Origin: OLB6 sp964620125
GTDB lineage: Bacteria; Bacteroidota; Ignavibacteria; Kapaibacteriales; Kapaibacteriaceae
NCBI GenBank assembly: GCA_964620125.1
Contig: CAZUGQ010000001.1
Coordinates: 186,001-250,000, forward strand
Direction: 5' to 3'
Length of the DNA stretch: 64,000 nucleotides
Part shown: piece by piece, positions 1 through 8,896 of the stretch
Numbering within the stretch: the first letter of the stretch is position 1
How the letters are laid out: each line of letters opens with the position of its first letter
Notes under the pieces: generated by a model
The model's input: the letters and a program-made list of their open reading frames with translations, nothing else
Told to the model about the DNA's origin: nothing
The model's database searches: none
Translations under genes and position numbers: made by a program

Positions 1-2907
1 TGCAATGGGTAATGCACCAAGAATGGTTGCCAACGACGTCATGAGAATCGGTCGGAACCGCGTTGCAGCAGCCAACATTGCTGCACTGATAACAGACTCT
101 CCTTCTTCTCTCTTCTGATTAGCAAACTCCACAATCAGAATTCCATTCTTTGTAATCAGGCCAATGAGAGCAACTGCCCCGATTTCACTGAAGATGTTCA
201 ACGTGTCTCCAGAAAACCATAAAGCCAACACGCCACCAGCAAGTGCGAGTGGCACAGTGAGCATGATGATGAAGGGGTCCAGAAAGCTCTCGAACTGCGC
301 TGCAAGCACGAGATACACAAAGATCAACGCCAGCAGAAACGCCCACACCAAACTTGAACTGCTCTCGGAGAAGTCTCTGGACTCACCAGCCAATGCTGTA
401 GTAAACCGGTCACTTAGCACTGTGTCGGCAATGGCATCCATTGCCTGAATACCATCGGCTATCGTTCTTCCCGGGGCAAGCCCTGCGCTGATTGTTGCAC
501 TCACATTCCGATCATATCGGTACAAGGCTGGAGGTGTGCTGCGCTCTTCGAGATGTACGATATTGGCCAGAGGCACTGTTGCACCACTCGCCGTGCGCAC
601 GGTGAGACTGCGCAGATGGTCAGGAGTCGACCGACTGCTACGCTCTACTTCGCCAATAATCTGGTACTGTTTGCCATCGAGCATGAAGTAACCAAGGCGC
701 TGTCCACTCAATCCAGCCTGCAGCACCTGTGAAACGTCTAGAACACTTACACCCAGGTCGCGAGCTCGATCACGATCGATACTCACCACCAGTTCCGGTT
801 TCGTGAACTTCAGGTTTGCATCCACCACGGTAAAGGTGGGATTCGTGCCAGCCGCTGCCATGAATCGCGGCAATGTGTTTCGTAGGTCGTCGAGCGTAGC
901 AGCCTGCAGCACGTATTGTACCGGCAGCCCTGCGCGTTGCCCGGTAGAGATGGTGGCCTCCTGTATCACCAGGAACCTGGCCTGCGTGTTTTCTTTGAGC
1001 ATCGCACTAAGCTGTGATGCAATCTCCATCTGCGAACGGGTGCGTTCGACGGATGGAGAAAGTATCACGCGCGAAAATCCGTTGTTGTTCCCCCCACCAA
1101 AGAAGTTGGGCGACGTTACTGTGAGCATGAACTGCGTTTCCGGAACTACTCGGAGCACCGTTGCAGTGAGCGTGTCCATTACGCGATCCATCACATCAAA
1201 GGTTGTTCCCTCCGGAGCAGTAACGTTCATGGTGAGCAGCCCCCGGTCTTCGATTGGAGCCAACTCAGACTTAAGCCCCCTGCCAACAAGAACGATGAGC
1301 ACCACCGATGCAATCATCAGAAGGATTGCGATAAAGGGAGCTTTCATCACTCCCGACAGTATTGCCTGATATCTGCTGGTAAGCCAGAGGAAGAAGGGCT
1401 CCGTTACACGGGCAAACCAGCCATCCATGTCGTGAGCATGCAGGAGCCGCGAACTCATCATTGGAGTAAGCGTTAGACTCACGAATGCACTAATGAGCAC
1501 ACTGGCTGCAACCACACCACCGAACTCGCGAAACAACCGACCTGTAAGACCCGGAAGAAAGATGATGGGCACAAACACCACCACCAGGGTGATCGTGGTG
1601 CTGATGATTGCAAAGTAGATTTCCGTTGCTCCCTTTTCTCCGGCTTCGCGAGCTGGCTCGCCATGTTCAATGCGGCGAAAAATGTTCTCCATTACCACGA
1701 TAGCATCGTCTACAACCAAGCCGGTGGCAAGTACGATGCCTAACAGCGACAGCACATTGATAGAGAAGCCCGCCAACCATACCACGAAGAACGTTGCAAT
1801 CAGGCTTACGGGAATGGCAACCACGGGGATAAGAGTAGCTCGCCACGAACGAAGGAAGAGGAAGATGATGACAACTACCAGTGTGAACGCAATGAGTAAC
1901 GTTTCTTCCACTTCTTCCACAGCACCACGAACGAATCGGGTATCGTCGAATGCAACGTTCAAGATGATGTCGGACGGCACAAACTTCTGCAGGGATGCGT
2001 ACCGACGGTAGAATTCGTCGGATATCTGCACCTGGTTTGCACCTGGCTGTGGCGATATCGCCAGTCCAATCATTGGTACGCCGTTGCGCTTAAGCAATGT
2101 GCGTTCGTTTTCGGCACCCAGATACACACGTGCTACATCGCCAAGGCGTACGGTGGCGCCATTGCGCGAAAGCAGAATGAGTGAACGAAACTCTTCAGGC
2201 GTTGAAAGTCTACCCAGCGTTCGCACCGTGATCTCCGTGCTGGTGCCTTCAAGCTTACCAGCCGGCAACTCTACATTTTCGCGAGCAAGAACCTGCTGAA
2301 CATCAGTGGTGGTAAGGTTAAACGCTGATAGCCGATCAGGATCCATGAGGATACGCATCGCATAGCGGCGTTCGCCCCAAATCGTGATGTTGCCAACACC
2401 AGGGATCGTTTGCAGTCGCTCCTTGAGAACGTTCGTTCCAAACGCTGTAAGGTCTCCCAGTGTTCGCGACGTGCTCTGCACGGTCATCACCAGGATGGCT
2501 CGGCCATTGGCATCGGCCTTTGCAACGATGGGCGGATCAATGTCGGGTGGCAGGTTGCGTTTTGCTCTGTCAACGCGATCGCGCACGTCGTTTGCCGCAG
2601 TTTCCAGATCCTCGCCGAGTTCAAACTCAACCGTTATCTGCGAACGGCCGTCGCTACTCTGTGATGTGAGTGAGCGTATGCCGCTAATGCCATTGATACT
2701 TTCTTCGAGTGGCTCGGTGATCTGCGCTTCGATAACGTCGGCATTTGCGCCGGCATAGGTGGTTGTAACGGTAATGTTGGGTGGGTCTACGTCGGGGAAC
2801 TGGCGAACCCCAAGAAAAAGGTAGCCAATAACACCCAGCAGCACGAGCACAACGCTAAGCACAATGCTCAGCACAGGCCGACGAATGGTTAGGACGGAGA
2901 GGTTCAC
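1..2907 (-). CDS. RND-family multidrug efflux transporter, inner-membrane pump (3' end outside window)
   Basis: Proton-driven inner-membrane pump of the HAE1/AcrB type that would export drugs or amphiphiles with a periplasmic adaptor and an outer-membrane channel. About 969 residues are visible and the C-terminus runs off the left edge; the family is usually 1020-1060 residues. Seen: N-terminal TM1 starting near residue 11, a large porter domain containing QFPDVDPP, and the TM4 signature LATGLVVDDAIVVMEN with the proton-relay Asp pair near residue 400. The GTG start overlaps the TGA stop of the adaptor gene (GTGA), so the two are probably translationally coupled. No outer-membrane TolC partner lies beside it; the TolC at 23.8 kb belongs to another cluster. 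The family is certain, the substrate unknown. Confidence 0.93.
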   Translation of the reverse strand, partial: MNLSVLTIRRPVLSIVLSVVLVLLGVIGYLFLGVRQFPDVDPPNITVTTTYAGANADVIEAQITEPLEESINGISGIRSLTSQSSDGRSQITVEFELGEDLETAANDVRDRVDRAKRNLPPDIDPPIVAKADANGRAILVMTVQSTSRTLGDLTAFGTNVLKERLQTIPGVGNITIWGERRYAMRILMDPDRLSAFNLTTTDVQQVLARENVELPAGKLEGTSTEITVRTLGRLSTPEEFRSLILLSRNGATVRLGDVARVYLGAENERTLLKRNGVPMIGLAISPQPGANQVQISDEFYRRYASLQKFVPSDIILNVAFDDTRFVRGAVEEVEETLLIAFTLVVVIIFLFLRSWRATLIPVVAIPVSLIATFFVVWLAGFSINVLSLLGIVLATGLVVDDAIVVMENIFRRIEHGEPAREAGEKGATEIYFAIISTTITLVVVFVPIIFLPGLTGRLFREFGGVVAASVLISAFVSLTLTPMMSSRLLHAHDMDGWFARVTEPFFLWLTSRYQAILSGVMKAPFIAILLMIASVVLIVLVGRGLKSELAPIEDRGLLTMNVTAPEGTTFDVMDRVMDTLTATVLRVVPETQFMLTVTSPNFFGGGNNNGFSRVILSPSVERTRSQMEIASQLSAMLKENTQARFLVIQEATISTGQRAGLPVQYVLQAATLDDLRNTLPRFMAAAGTNPTFTVVDANLKFTKPELVVSIDRDRARDLGVSVLDVSQVLQAGLSGQRLGYFMLDGKQYQIIGEVERSSRSTPDHLRSLTVRTASGATVPLANIVHLEERSTPPALYRYDRNVSATISAGLAPGRTIADGIQAMDAIADTVLSDRFTTALAGESRDFSESSSSLVWAFLLALIFVYLVLAAQFESFLDPFIIMLTVPLALAGGVLALWFSGDTLNIFSEIGAVALIGLITKNGILIVEFANQKREEGESVISAAMLAAATRFRPILMTSLATILGALPIA

Positions 2908-3965
2908 TCGACGTCCACCTTCACACGTAGTCCATTCTTGAGCACAAGCAGTCCACTCGTGGCTATCGTATCCCCAGGGTTGATAGCATCAAGCACATGG
3001 ACCTTGCCGGGTGTGCGTCCACCCAGATGAACATCCACTTCGCGTGCCACGCCGTTGTTCACAACAAATACCGACGATCCCTTCATGCCCGGCTGGATGG
3101 ATGCCGAGGGGATGAGCATGGCCTTTTCGGAGGTGCTGGTTTGCAGCATCACATCCACGATCGTACCGGGTACCAGTGAGGCGTTACCCGCACAGCGCGC
3201 GCGTACGCGTATGGATCGTGTTGCTTCATCTGCAACAGGATCTGCTGCATATACGGTGGCCACCATGGTATCAGCCCCAGCACGGTTTCTTGCAACAAAC
3301 CGCAATGTGCTTCCTATCGGCACGGCCTTCGCATACCTGTCGGGGATTGGTACTTCAATCTTCAGTGTCCGTATGTCGGCTAGGGTGCTGATAAGCGTTT
3401 GTGGCGTGATTACTGCCCCGGGGCTCACATGCCGAAGTCCGACGGTACCACCAAAAGGTGCGCGCACCACTAATCGATCCAAGGTGGCCAGCAGTTCGTC
3501 AATCTCAGCCTTGCGCATCTGCACTTGCGCACGGGCTTCGTCGTACTCCTGCAAGCTTACGCCATCAATCGTGCGTAGCATTTCCAAACGCTTCATTCGC
3601 ACACTGTCCACCTGGTACTGCGCCCGAAGTCTGTCAAGCCGTGCACGTTGCTCGGCATCATTCAGCCGCACCAACACCTGGCCTGTGCTCACCAGAGCCC
3701 CTTCCCGGAACTCAACTGCTGTAATTCTGCCTCCAACTTCGGCGTATACGTTTACGGCTTCGGCTGCCAACACAGTACCACCGAGCGTGAGCGATTCTGC
3801 AAACGGTTCCTCCTGCACCACGTATGCCGTTATGCGTATTGGCGAACTATTGGCAGGGGGCTTGGGTTTCTTGTCTTCAGCCGTTCCTGCACCAAACCAA
3901 ACGAATGCTGCTATCGCCGCAGCGGCAATGACGATGAGAACAATGTATCGGAGGGCTCGTTGCAT
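2904..3965 (-). CDS. RND efflux periplasmic adaptor (HlyD/MFP family)
   Basis: 353-residue membrane-fusion protein linking the RND pump to an outer-membrane channel. It starts with an uncleaved-looking N-terminal helix (residues about 5-22, RYIVLIVIAAAAIAAFVW). Then come a lipoyl-like half motif (VNVYAEVGGRITAVEFREG), an alpha-hairpin rich in Arg/Glu (about 100-150), the second lipoyl half (VVRAPFGGTVGLR) and beta-barrel and membrane-proximal domains. A longer in-frame start 69 bp upstream exists, but the ATG at 3965 puts the hydrophobic helix at the N-terminus. A promoter-like TAGTTTCG lies 19 bases upstream of it. Its stop overlaps the start of the RND gene. Confidence 0.93.
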   Translation of the reverse strand: MQRALRYIVLIVIAAAAIAAFVWFGAGTAEDKKPKPPANSSPIRITAYVVQEEPFAESLTLGGTVLAAEAVNVYAEVGGRITAVEFREGALVSTGQVLVRLNDAEQRARLDRLRAQYQVDSVRMKRLEMLRTIDGVSLQEYDEARAQVQMRKAEIDELLATLDRLVVRAPFGGTVGLRHVSPGAVITPQTLISTLADIRTLKIEVPIPDRYAKAVPIGSTLRFVARNRAGADTMVATVYAADPVADEATRSIRVRARCAGNASLVPGTIVDVMLQTSTSEKAMLIPSASIQPGMKGSSVFVVNNGVAREVDVHLGGRTPGKVHVLDAINPGDTIATSGLLVLKNGLRVKVDVE

Positions 3966-3983
3966 AGGGCTGTTTTGTGGCCG

Positions 3984-3991
3984 CGAAACTA
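3984..3991 (-). promoter_or_regulatory. Candidate -7 promoter element of the RND adaptor gene
   Basis: Reads TAGTTTCG on the minus strand, one base from the Bacteroidota -7 consensus TAnnTTTG, 19 bases before the ATG at 3965. It lies in the 123-bp divergent gap between this gene and the metal-binding protein gene. I see no convincing -33 box. Inference from consensus only. Confidence 0.35.
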
Positions 3992-4088
3992 GCGCAGGGA
4001 CGCGGAGTGGGTAGGTTCGGTGACACCAGTTCACGCAAGTCTCCCGATTTTCGTCTTCCCCAACTCTTCACAATCTCGGAATTCGCAC

Positions 4089-4412
4089 ATGCGCACTCTG
4101 CTCTCTCTTGCCCTCGTTTTTCTTCTGCCCTTATCTGCTGCTGCAGCCGAGATCACAACCGAGATATCGGTACGTGGTAACTGCGGCATGTGCAAAAAGA
4201 CCATCGAAAAGGCTGCAACATCCGTAGAAGGCGTAGGGGAAGCCACGTGGAATAAGAAAACAAAAAAGCTCAGGGTGACGTTTGATGATGCTCTGACCAG
4301 CAAGGATGAAATCGTGCAGACCATTCTTGACGCAGGATACGATGCCGACGGAAAGAAGGCCGATGATGACGCTTACAATGAGCTTGCCACGTGCTGCCAG
4401 TACAGAGAGTAG
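4089..4412 (+). CDS. Secreted heavy-metal-associated (HMA) domain protein
   Basis: 107-residue small protein with a signal peptide (residues 1-20, RTLLSLALVFLLPLSAAAA) followed by a single HMA/MerP-like ferredoxin fold. The metal-binding loop is GNCGMCKKTIEKA, with Cys32 and Cys35 as the CxxC pair, and a second cysteine pair (Cys102-Cys103) lies at the C-terminus. Such proteins bind Cu(I), Zn(II) or Hg(II) in the periplasm. The in-frame ORF can be extended 69 bp upstream, but only the ATG at 4089 places the signal peptide at the N-terminus. It is transcribed divergently from the efflux genes; a shared role in metal efflux is possible but not shown. Confidence 0.85.
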   Translation: MRTLLSLALVFLLPLSAAAAEITTEISVRGNCGMCKKTIEKAATSVEGVGEATWNKKTKKLRVTFDDALTSKDEIVQTILDAGYDADGKKADDDAYNELATCCQYRE

Positions 4413-4503
4413 AACCTGGTTCCTTTTGTGCCAAACGCATCTCCACATTCTCAACGACTTTCCGTCACTCACCCGTAACTATCGTAACCTAGTAACCCTT
4501 CAT

Positions 4504-4512
4504 CCCCCCCCC
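4504..4512 (+). repeat. C9 homopolymer directly before the gcvP start codon
   Basis: Nine cytosines end one base before the gcvP ATG at 4514, where a ribosome-binding site would normally lie, and no Shine-Dalgarno sequence is present. Slippage here would change leader length only. It is one of 15 G:C runs of 7-9 bases in this window. Confidence 0.9.
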
Positions 4513-4513
4513 T

Positions 4514-7384
4514 ATGCTTTACAAAGACGAATTCCGTTCCCGGCACACCGGGGCCAACATTTCTAGCATTGATGCGATGCTTCGTGTGGTAGAAGCATCA
4601 AGTGTGGATGCGTTGATCGATGAGACGGTGCCAGCGCGAATCAGACTCGACCGCCCTCTCCAGTTGCCACGCGCCGCCACCGAAATGGAGATGTTGCAGG
4701 AGGCACGGGCCCTGTCGGAGAAAAACATAGTGGCGCGTTCATTCATCGGAATGGGGTACTACGGGACTGTGACGCCGCCAACCATCCAGCGGAACATTCT
4801 TGAGAATCCAGGATGGTATACGCAATACACACCGTACCAAGCCGAGATTTCGCAAGGCAGACTTGAGTCGCTGTTGAATTTTCAGACCATGGTTATCGAC
4901 CTTACGCGGCTTGAAATTGCCAATGCTTCACTGCTGGACGAAGCAACCGCTGCAGCCGAGGCCATGCACATGATGCAAGCGGCCCTGCCAGCGGCACGCA
5001 AGGATGCACATGTGTTGCTAGTAAACGAGAATGTATTTCCGCAGACGTTGGCTGTACTGCGCACACGGGCGGAACCACTCGGCATCACGATCCGCGTTGG
5101 CAAGTGGTCCGAATTCGAGTTCACACCCGACGTGTTTGGCTGTTACCTTCAGTATCCCGCCGGCGACGGATCCGTTTACGATTACGAAGAGCTGTGCAAT
5201 CGGGCTCACGAAGCCGGGTGCCTGGTTACTGTTGGTACCGACCTACTGGCACTTACCATGCTGGAGCCACCGGGAGAGTTCGGGGCTGACATTGCCATCG
5301 GGTCGGCACAGCGCTTCGGCGTTCCTATGGGGTATGGCGGACCGCATGCGGCATTCATTGCCACCCGTGAGGTATACAAAAGGTTGATGCCTGGCCGCAT
5401 CATCGGTGTGAGCGTTGACGCACAAGGAAACGTGGCCTACCGCATGGCTCTGCAAACGCGCGAACAACACATACGGCGCGACAAGGCTACGAGCAACATC
5501 TGCACAGCGCAAGCTCTGCTGGCCAACATCGCAGCCATGTATGCCGTATACCATGGCCCTAATGGACTCCGCGGTATTGCCGAGCGTGTGCATGGATACA
5601 CCTCTGCATTGGCCGACGGACTCAGGCTGCTTGGATACGAGGTTCTGAACCATACGTGGTTCGACACCCTCTGCATTGCTGCAAGCGAGACTCAGATACG
5701 TCCGCATGCCGAAGCCGCCAATATCAATTTCCGCTACTTTCCAGACGGTGAGCGCATTGGCATTTCGATGGACGAGACGGTTACGCCAGCCGACATCGAG
5801 CACATCCTGCACATCTTCTCGAAGGCTCGTGGCAACGGTCAGGCCATACCTGACCTGAGCACGTTGATTGCAAATGCCACAGGTGGCATTCCCATGCCCA
5901 TGCATCGCCATAGCCCCTTTCTGCAACACCCGGTATTCAACACCCATCACACCGAGCATGAACTGCTGCGGTACATGAAGCGCTTGGAGAACAAGGATCT
6001 ATCCCTTGTGCACAGTATGATTCCCCTTGGATCATGTACCATGAAATTGAATGCGGCTGCGGAGATGATGCCGATCACGTGGCCCGGTTTTGGAGGTTTG
6101 CATCCATTCGTGCCACGCAACCAGGCTGCTGGGTACGCCGCCGTATTCTCCCAGCTTGAACAATGGTTGAATGAAATCACTGGCTTCGATGCATGTTCAT
6201 TGCAGCCCAACGCTGGTGCGCAAGGTGAATATGCAGGCCTGCTCACGATACGCCGCTTTCATGTTGCTAATGGCCAGGCCCACCGCGACGTTGTTCTCAT
6301 CCCCGCTAGTGCCCATGGAACCAACCCGGCCAGTGCTGTTATGGCGGGCATGAAGGTAGTAGTAGTAAAGAGTGACGAACGTGGATACATTGACGTAGCC
6401 GACCTCAAGGCACAGGCAGAAAAACACGCTGCCAACCTGTCCGCCCTCATGGTAACCTACCCCAGTACGCATGGTGTGTTCGAGGAGAGCATTCAGGAAG
6501 TGTGCTCCATCGTGCATGAGTATGGTGGACGCGTGTACATGGATGGCGCCAACATGAATGCACAGGTAGGACTAACCAGTCCGCGAGCTATCGGTGCAGA
6601 TGTTTGCCACCTGAACTTGCACAAGACCTTCTGTATACCACATGGCGGCGGCGGACCCGGTATGGGCCCGATCTGCTGCACTGCAGAACTGGCTCCGTAC
6701 TTGCCAGACACAAACCTACCGGGCACCGGTTCCTCCGAGTCTGCCTACATGGTAAGTGCAGCCCCCTACGGTTCTGCCTCCATCCTTCTCATCTCTTGGG
6801 CTTACATCAGGATGATGGGAGCCGACGGTTTAACCGAAGCTACTCGCCATGCAATACTCAACGCCAACTATCTGATGAGCAGACTGAAAGGATCGTACAA
6901 GGTTCTTTACACAGGTACTGAAGGACGCTGCGCACACGAGTTCATACTGGACATGCGGGAGTTCAAGCAGCGCGGAGGCATTGAGGTAGAAGATATTGCC
7001 AAGCGCCTGATGGACTATGGATTTCATGCACCAACCGTATCCTTTCCCGTTGCAGGCACGTTGATGATCGAGCCCACCGAAAGCGAGAGCCTAGCCGAAC
7101 TCGACAGGTTTTGCGAAGCCCTGTTATCAATTCGGGAAGAGTTAGAAGCCGTGTGCAGTGGTGCTGCGGATCGCTTGGACAACGTACTCAAGAATGCACC
7201 CCATACGCAGTTGGTGGTTACTGCCGATGACTGGCAGCATTCGTATTCCCGCCAGCAGGCTGCCTTCCCTCTACCCTGGGTTCGAGATAGGAAATTCTGG
7301 CCGTCAGTTGGCAGGGTGGACAATGCCTACGGAGACCGAGTTCTGATCTGTAGCTGCCCAGCAGTGGAGGAATACGTTTCCTAA
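4514..7384 (+). CDS. gcvP: Glycine dehydrogenase (decarboxylating), P protein of the glycine cleavage system
   Basis: 956-residue single-chain P protein, the size of the fused (non-split) form. It decarboxylates glycine using pyridoxal phosphate and passes the aminomethyl group to lipoylated H protein, feeding one-carbon metabolism. Seen: both aminotransferase-like halves, an N-terminal MGYYGTVTPPTIQRNILENPGWYTQYTPYQAEISQGR-type region (quoted in part below the family pattern: GMGYYGT, YQAEISQGR), and the PLP-lysine motif NLHKTFCIPHGGGGPG with Lys704. The glycine loop and GSCTMKLN motif of the second half are also intact. gcvT and gcvH are not adjacent. A strong terminator-like hairpin follows about 70 bases downstream. 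I found no glycine riboswitch in the roughly 100-bp leader. Confidence 0.97.
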   Translation: MLYKDEFRSRHTGANISSIDAMLRVVEASSVDALIDETVPARIRLDRPLQLPRAATEMEMLQEARALSEKNIVARSFIGMGYYGTVTPPTIQRNILENPGWYTQYTPYQAEISQGRLESLLNFQTMVIDLTRLEIANASLLDEATAAAEAMHMMQAALPAARKDAHVLLVNENVFPQTLAVLRTRAEPLGITIRVGKWSEFEFTPDVFGCYLQYPAGDGSVYDYEELCNRAHEAGCLVTVGTDLLALTMLEPPGEFGADIAIGSAQRFGVPMGYGGPHAAFIATREVYKRLMPGRIIGVSVDAQGNVAYRMALQTREQHIRRDKATSNICTAQALLANIAAMYAVYHGPNGLRGIAERVHGYTSALADGLRLLGYEVLNHTWFDTLCIAASETQIRPHAEAANINFRYFPDGERIGISMDETVTPADIEHILHIFSKARGNGQAIPDLSTLIANATGGIPMPMHRHSPFLQHPVFNTHHTEHELLRYMKRLENKDLSLVHSMIPLGSCTMKLNAAAEMMPITWPGFGGLHPFVPRNQAAGYAAVFSQLEQWLNEITGFDACSLQPNAGAQGEYAGLLTIRRFHVANGQAHRDVVLIPASAHGTNPASAVMAGMKVVVVKSDERGYIDVADLKAQAEKHAANLSALMVTYPSTHGVFEESIQEVCSIVHEYGGRVYMDGANMNAQVGLTSPRAIGADVCHLNLHKTFCIPHGGGGPGMGPICCTAELAPYLPDTNLPGTGSSESAYMVSAAPYGSASILLISWAYIRMMGADGLTEATRHAILNANYLMSRLKGSYKVLYTGTEGRCAHEFILDMREFKQRGGIEVEDIAKRLMDYGFHAPTVSFPVAGTLMIEPTESESLAELDRFCEALLSIREELEAVCSGAADRLDNVLKNAPHTQLVVTADDWQHSYSRQQAAFPLPWVRDRKFWPSVGRVDNAYGDRVLICSCPAVEEYVS

Positions 7385-7387
7385 CAC

Positions 7388-7453
7388 TTTCCACAAACTG
7401 TGTGGATAAAGCTGTGCACTGAGCGGTGCAAAAAGCTGTGTAAAAGTGGATAA
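7388..7453. promoter_or_regulatory. Cluster of DnaA-box-like sequences
   Basis: A perfect reverse-strand DnaA box (TGTGGATAA, complement of TTATCCACA) lies at 7401-7409. A one-mismatch copy (AGTGGATAA) lies at 7445-7453 and a weaker forward copy (CTTTCCACA) near 7387-7395. The direct repeat AAGCTGTG also occurs twice here. An AT-rich stretch follows (7481-7535). The arrangement resembles part of a replication origin or a DnaA-regulated site, but dnaA, dnaN and rpmH are not in the window and gene directions do not diverge cleanly here. Confidence 0.4.
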
Positions 7454-7487
7454 CAGGCGGATGCTTTATTGCATCTGCCTGTTTTTA
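7452..7487 (+). terminator. Rho-independent terminator after gcvP
   Basis: A 13-bp stem (AACAGGCGGATGC with GCATCTGCCTGTT, one G-T pair) with a 6-base loop, followed by a run of T. Located about 70 bases after the gcvP stop and upstream of the secreted-protein cluster, so it should separate the two transcription units. Confidence 0.85.
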
Positions 7488-7546
7488 TATAGGCTTACGA
7501 GCTTGGTATTGATTTTGATTATCAATGTACACTCGGTTTTGGTCCA

Positions 7547-7562
7547 TACGTAACTTTACGTA
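7547..7562. repeat. Inverted repeat before the first Asp-box gene
   Basis: Perfect 7-bp arms TACGTAA / TTACGTA with a 2-base spacer, ending 10 bases before the ATG at 7573. Each of the three tandem paralogues has a different short inverted repeat at its start; see 8856 and 10163. It could be an operator or a 5' UTR hairpin. Confidence 0.6.
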
Positions 7563-7572
7563 CATTCGTTCC

Positions 7573-8832
7573 ATGTTTTCCACAATTCGAACTGTTCTCG
7601 TCACGTGGTGCCTTGTTGGTTGCCTATTGCCGAATCTGGCAATGGCACAAACACAGGATAGGTGGACGCGTTCGGCAGGAGTGTTGGCTGATGCTGATTG
7701 TAGGCTTGCCGCTCAGGACAACGTTGTCCTACTATTCAATCGTAGGGAAGTACTGCTTAGCGACATTTGTGGATACATGTGGTGGAGCGTAAAACAGCAT
7801 TTTCCAAACGGTTTATCGGCAGCATGCCGTTTGCAGGGCACACTTGTTGGCATTAGTACTGATCCTGACCGTTTTGTGTATCTACATACAGCAACGAGTG
7901 CCGGGTTATTATGGAGCCGGGTAAAACTCTTTGAACTACCGCCAGGGCACGACGTGCACGACGTACAGAGCGATGGTTCGGACCTAACCATGTACACCCA
8001 TCAGGGCATGATTTACACCTCGGCCGACGGTGGGTATACATGGAGCACCATCGAAAACGCCCCACCAGTCGGGTTGCTCGACGATGTTGCTTCGGCAGGT
8101 ACCCTGTGGGTAGCCTGCGGCACACAAACCACGGCCTGGAGTACCAACTTTGGTAGAACCTGGGTACCAACCATCGCACCCATGGAGGTTGGCGGCATGA
8201 TCTCGCAAGTGGAAGAACACGCCGGCGTGATTTGGGCCGGTGGACTGTTCGGTGCTGCCAGGTTCAATGCACAAACAAGGTCGTGGGAACCAGCAAATAA
8301 CGGCCTTACGCCAACAGCCTCCCTGCTGCCCCGCGTTGTTGAGTTGAAGGAATTGGGTGGAGTTCTGTTCGGCATCTTCCGCACGGTACATGGAGAGAAT
8401 CACGCATACCGGTGGACGGGATCGTTGTGGCGTAGGGTTGATGAAGGGGGCTTGCCACACGGGGAACATCTGTCACGGTTTCGACTAGGATTGTGCAAAC
8501 AACTTCTGCTTGTGTACTCCAGCGGCACCGACAAGAATTTTCAGGGAGTTTGGGTGGTTCGGCACGATGCCACAACAGCAGTGGATGAAGACGCTAGCAA
8601 ACCCACACTGCAGCTAAGCCCCTTGCCAGCTACCGACCGATTATTGATCCAAACGCCAGGAGCGGGACAAGCCACGATTACACTGCAGGACCTCAATGGC
8701 CGAGCCGTCCTCACAACAACAGTTAGCGGGTACCAGGCCTTGGATGTTGCCCACCTTCCTGCAGGAACGTATGTACTGGTAGTGGAACAAGCAGATACCG
8801 TTCTGCGGCGTATGGTGCAGAAGGTGCGGTAG
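7573..8832 (+). CDS. Secreted Asp-box (BNR/sialidase-like propeller) protein with T9SS-type sorting tail
   Basis: 419-residue exported protein. Signal peptide at residues 1-26 (TVLVTWCLVGCLLPNLAMAQ). The body has Asp-box motifs of the S-x-D-x-G-x-x-W kind (SADGGYTW, STNFGRTW), as in beta-propeller sialidase-like folds, but no catalytic sialidase residues could be identified, so enzyme activity is not claimed. The last 80 residues match a type IX secretion C-terminal domain in layout (LSPLPATDRLLIQ, LQDLNGRAV, LPAGTYVLVVEQ, ending VQKVR). The start at 7573 places the signal peptide correctly; an in-frame start 48 bp upstream is less likely. First of three tandem paralogues; likely cell-surface or released. 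Confidence 0.8.
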   Translation: MFSTIRTVLVTWCLVGCLLPNLAMAQTQDRWTRSAGVLADADCRLAAQDNVVLLFNRREVLLSDICGYMWWSVKQHFPNGLSAACRLQGTLVGISTDPDRFVYLHTATSAGLLWSRVKLFELPPGHDVHDVQSDGSDLTMYTHQGMIYTSADGGYTWSTIENAPPVGLLDDVASAGTLWVACGTQTTAWSTNFGRTWVPTIAPMEVGGMISQVEEHAGVIWAGGLFGAARFNAQTRSWEPANNGLTPTASLLPRVVELKELGGVLFGIFRTVHGENHAYRWTGSLWRRVDEGGLPHGEHLSRFRLGLCKQLLLVYSSGTDKNFQGVWVVRHDATTAVDEDASKPTLQLSPLPATDRLLIQTPGAGQATITLQDLNGRAVLTTTVSGYQALDVAHLPAGTYVLVVEQADTVLRRMVQKVR

Positions 8833-8855
8833 AATAAAAGCACTTGCATGTGGAT

Positions 8856-8881
8856 TATTGCGTAAGTATATTTACGCAATA
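8856..8881. repeat. 10-bp inverted repeat before the second Asp-box gene
   Basis: Perfect arms TATTGCGTAA / TTACGCAATA with a 6-base centre (GTATAT), 15 bases before the ATG at 8897. There is no T-run after it, so a terminator is unlikely. An operator or a leader hairpin is possible. Confidence 0.7.
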
Positions 8882-8896
8882 CCAAACGAGGTGCCT

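Noticed and set aside
4413..4513. Glycine riboswitch before gcvP
   Set aside because: The leader is only about 100 bases and shows none of the paired conserved elements.
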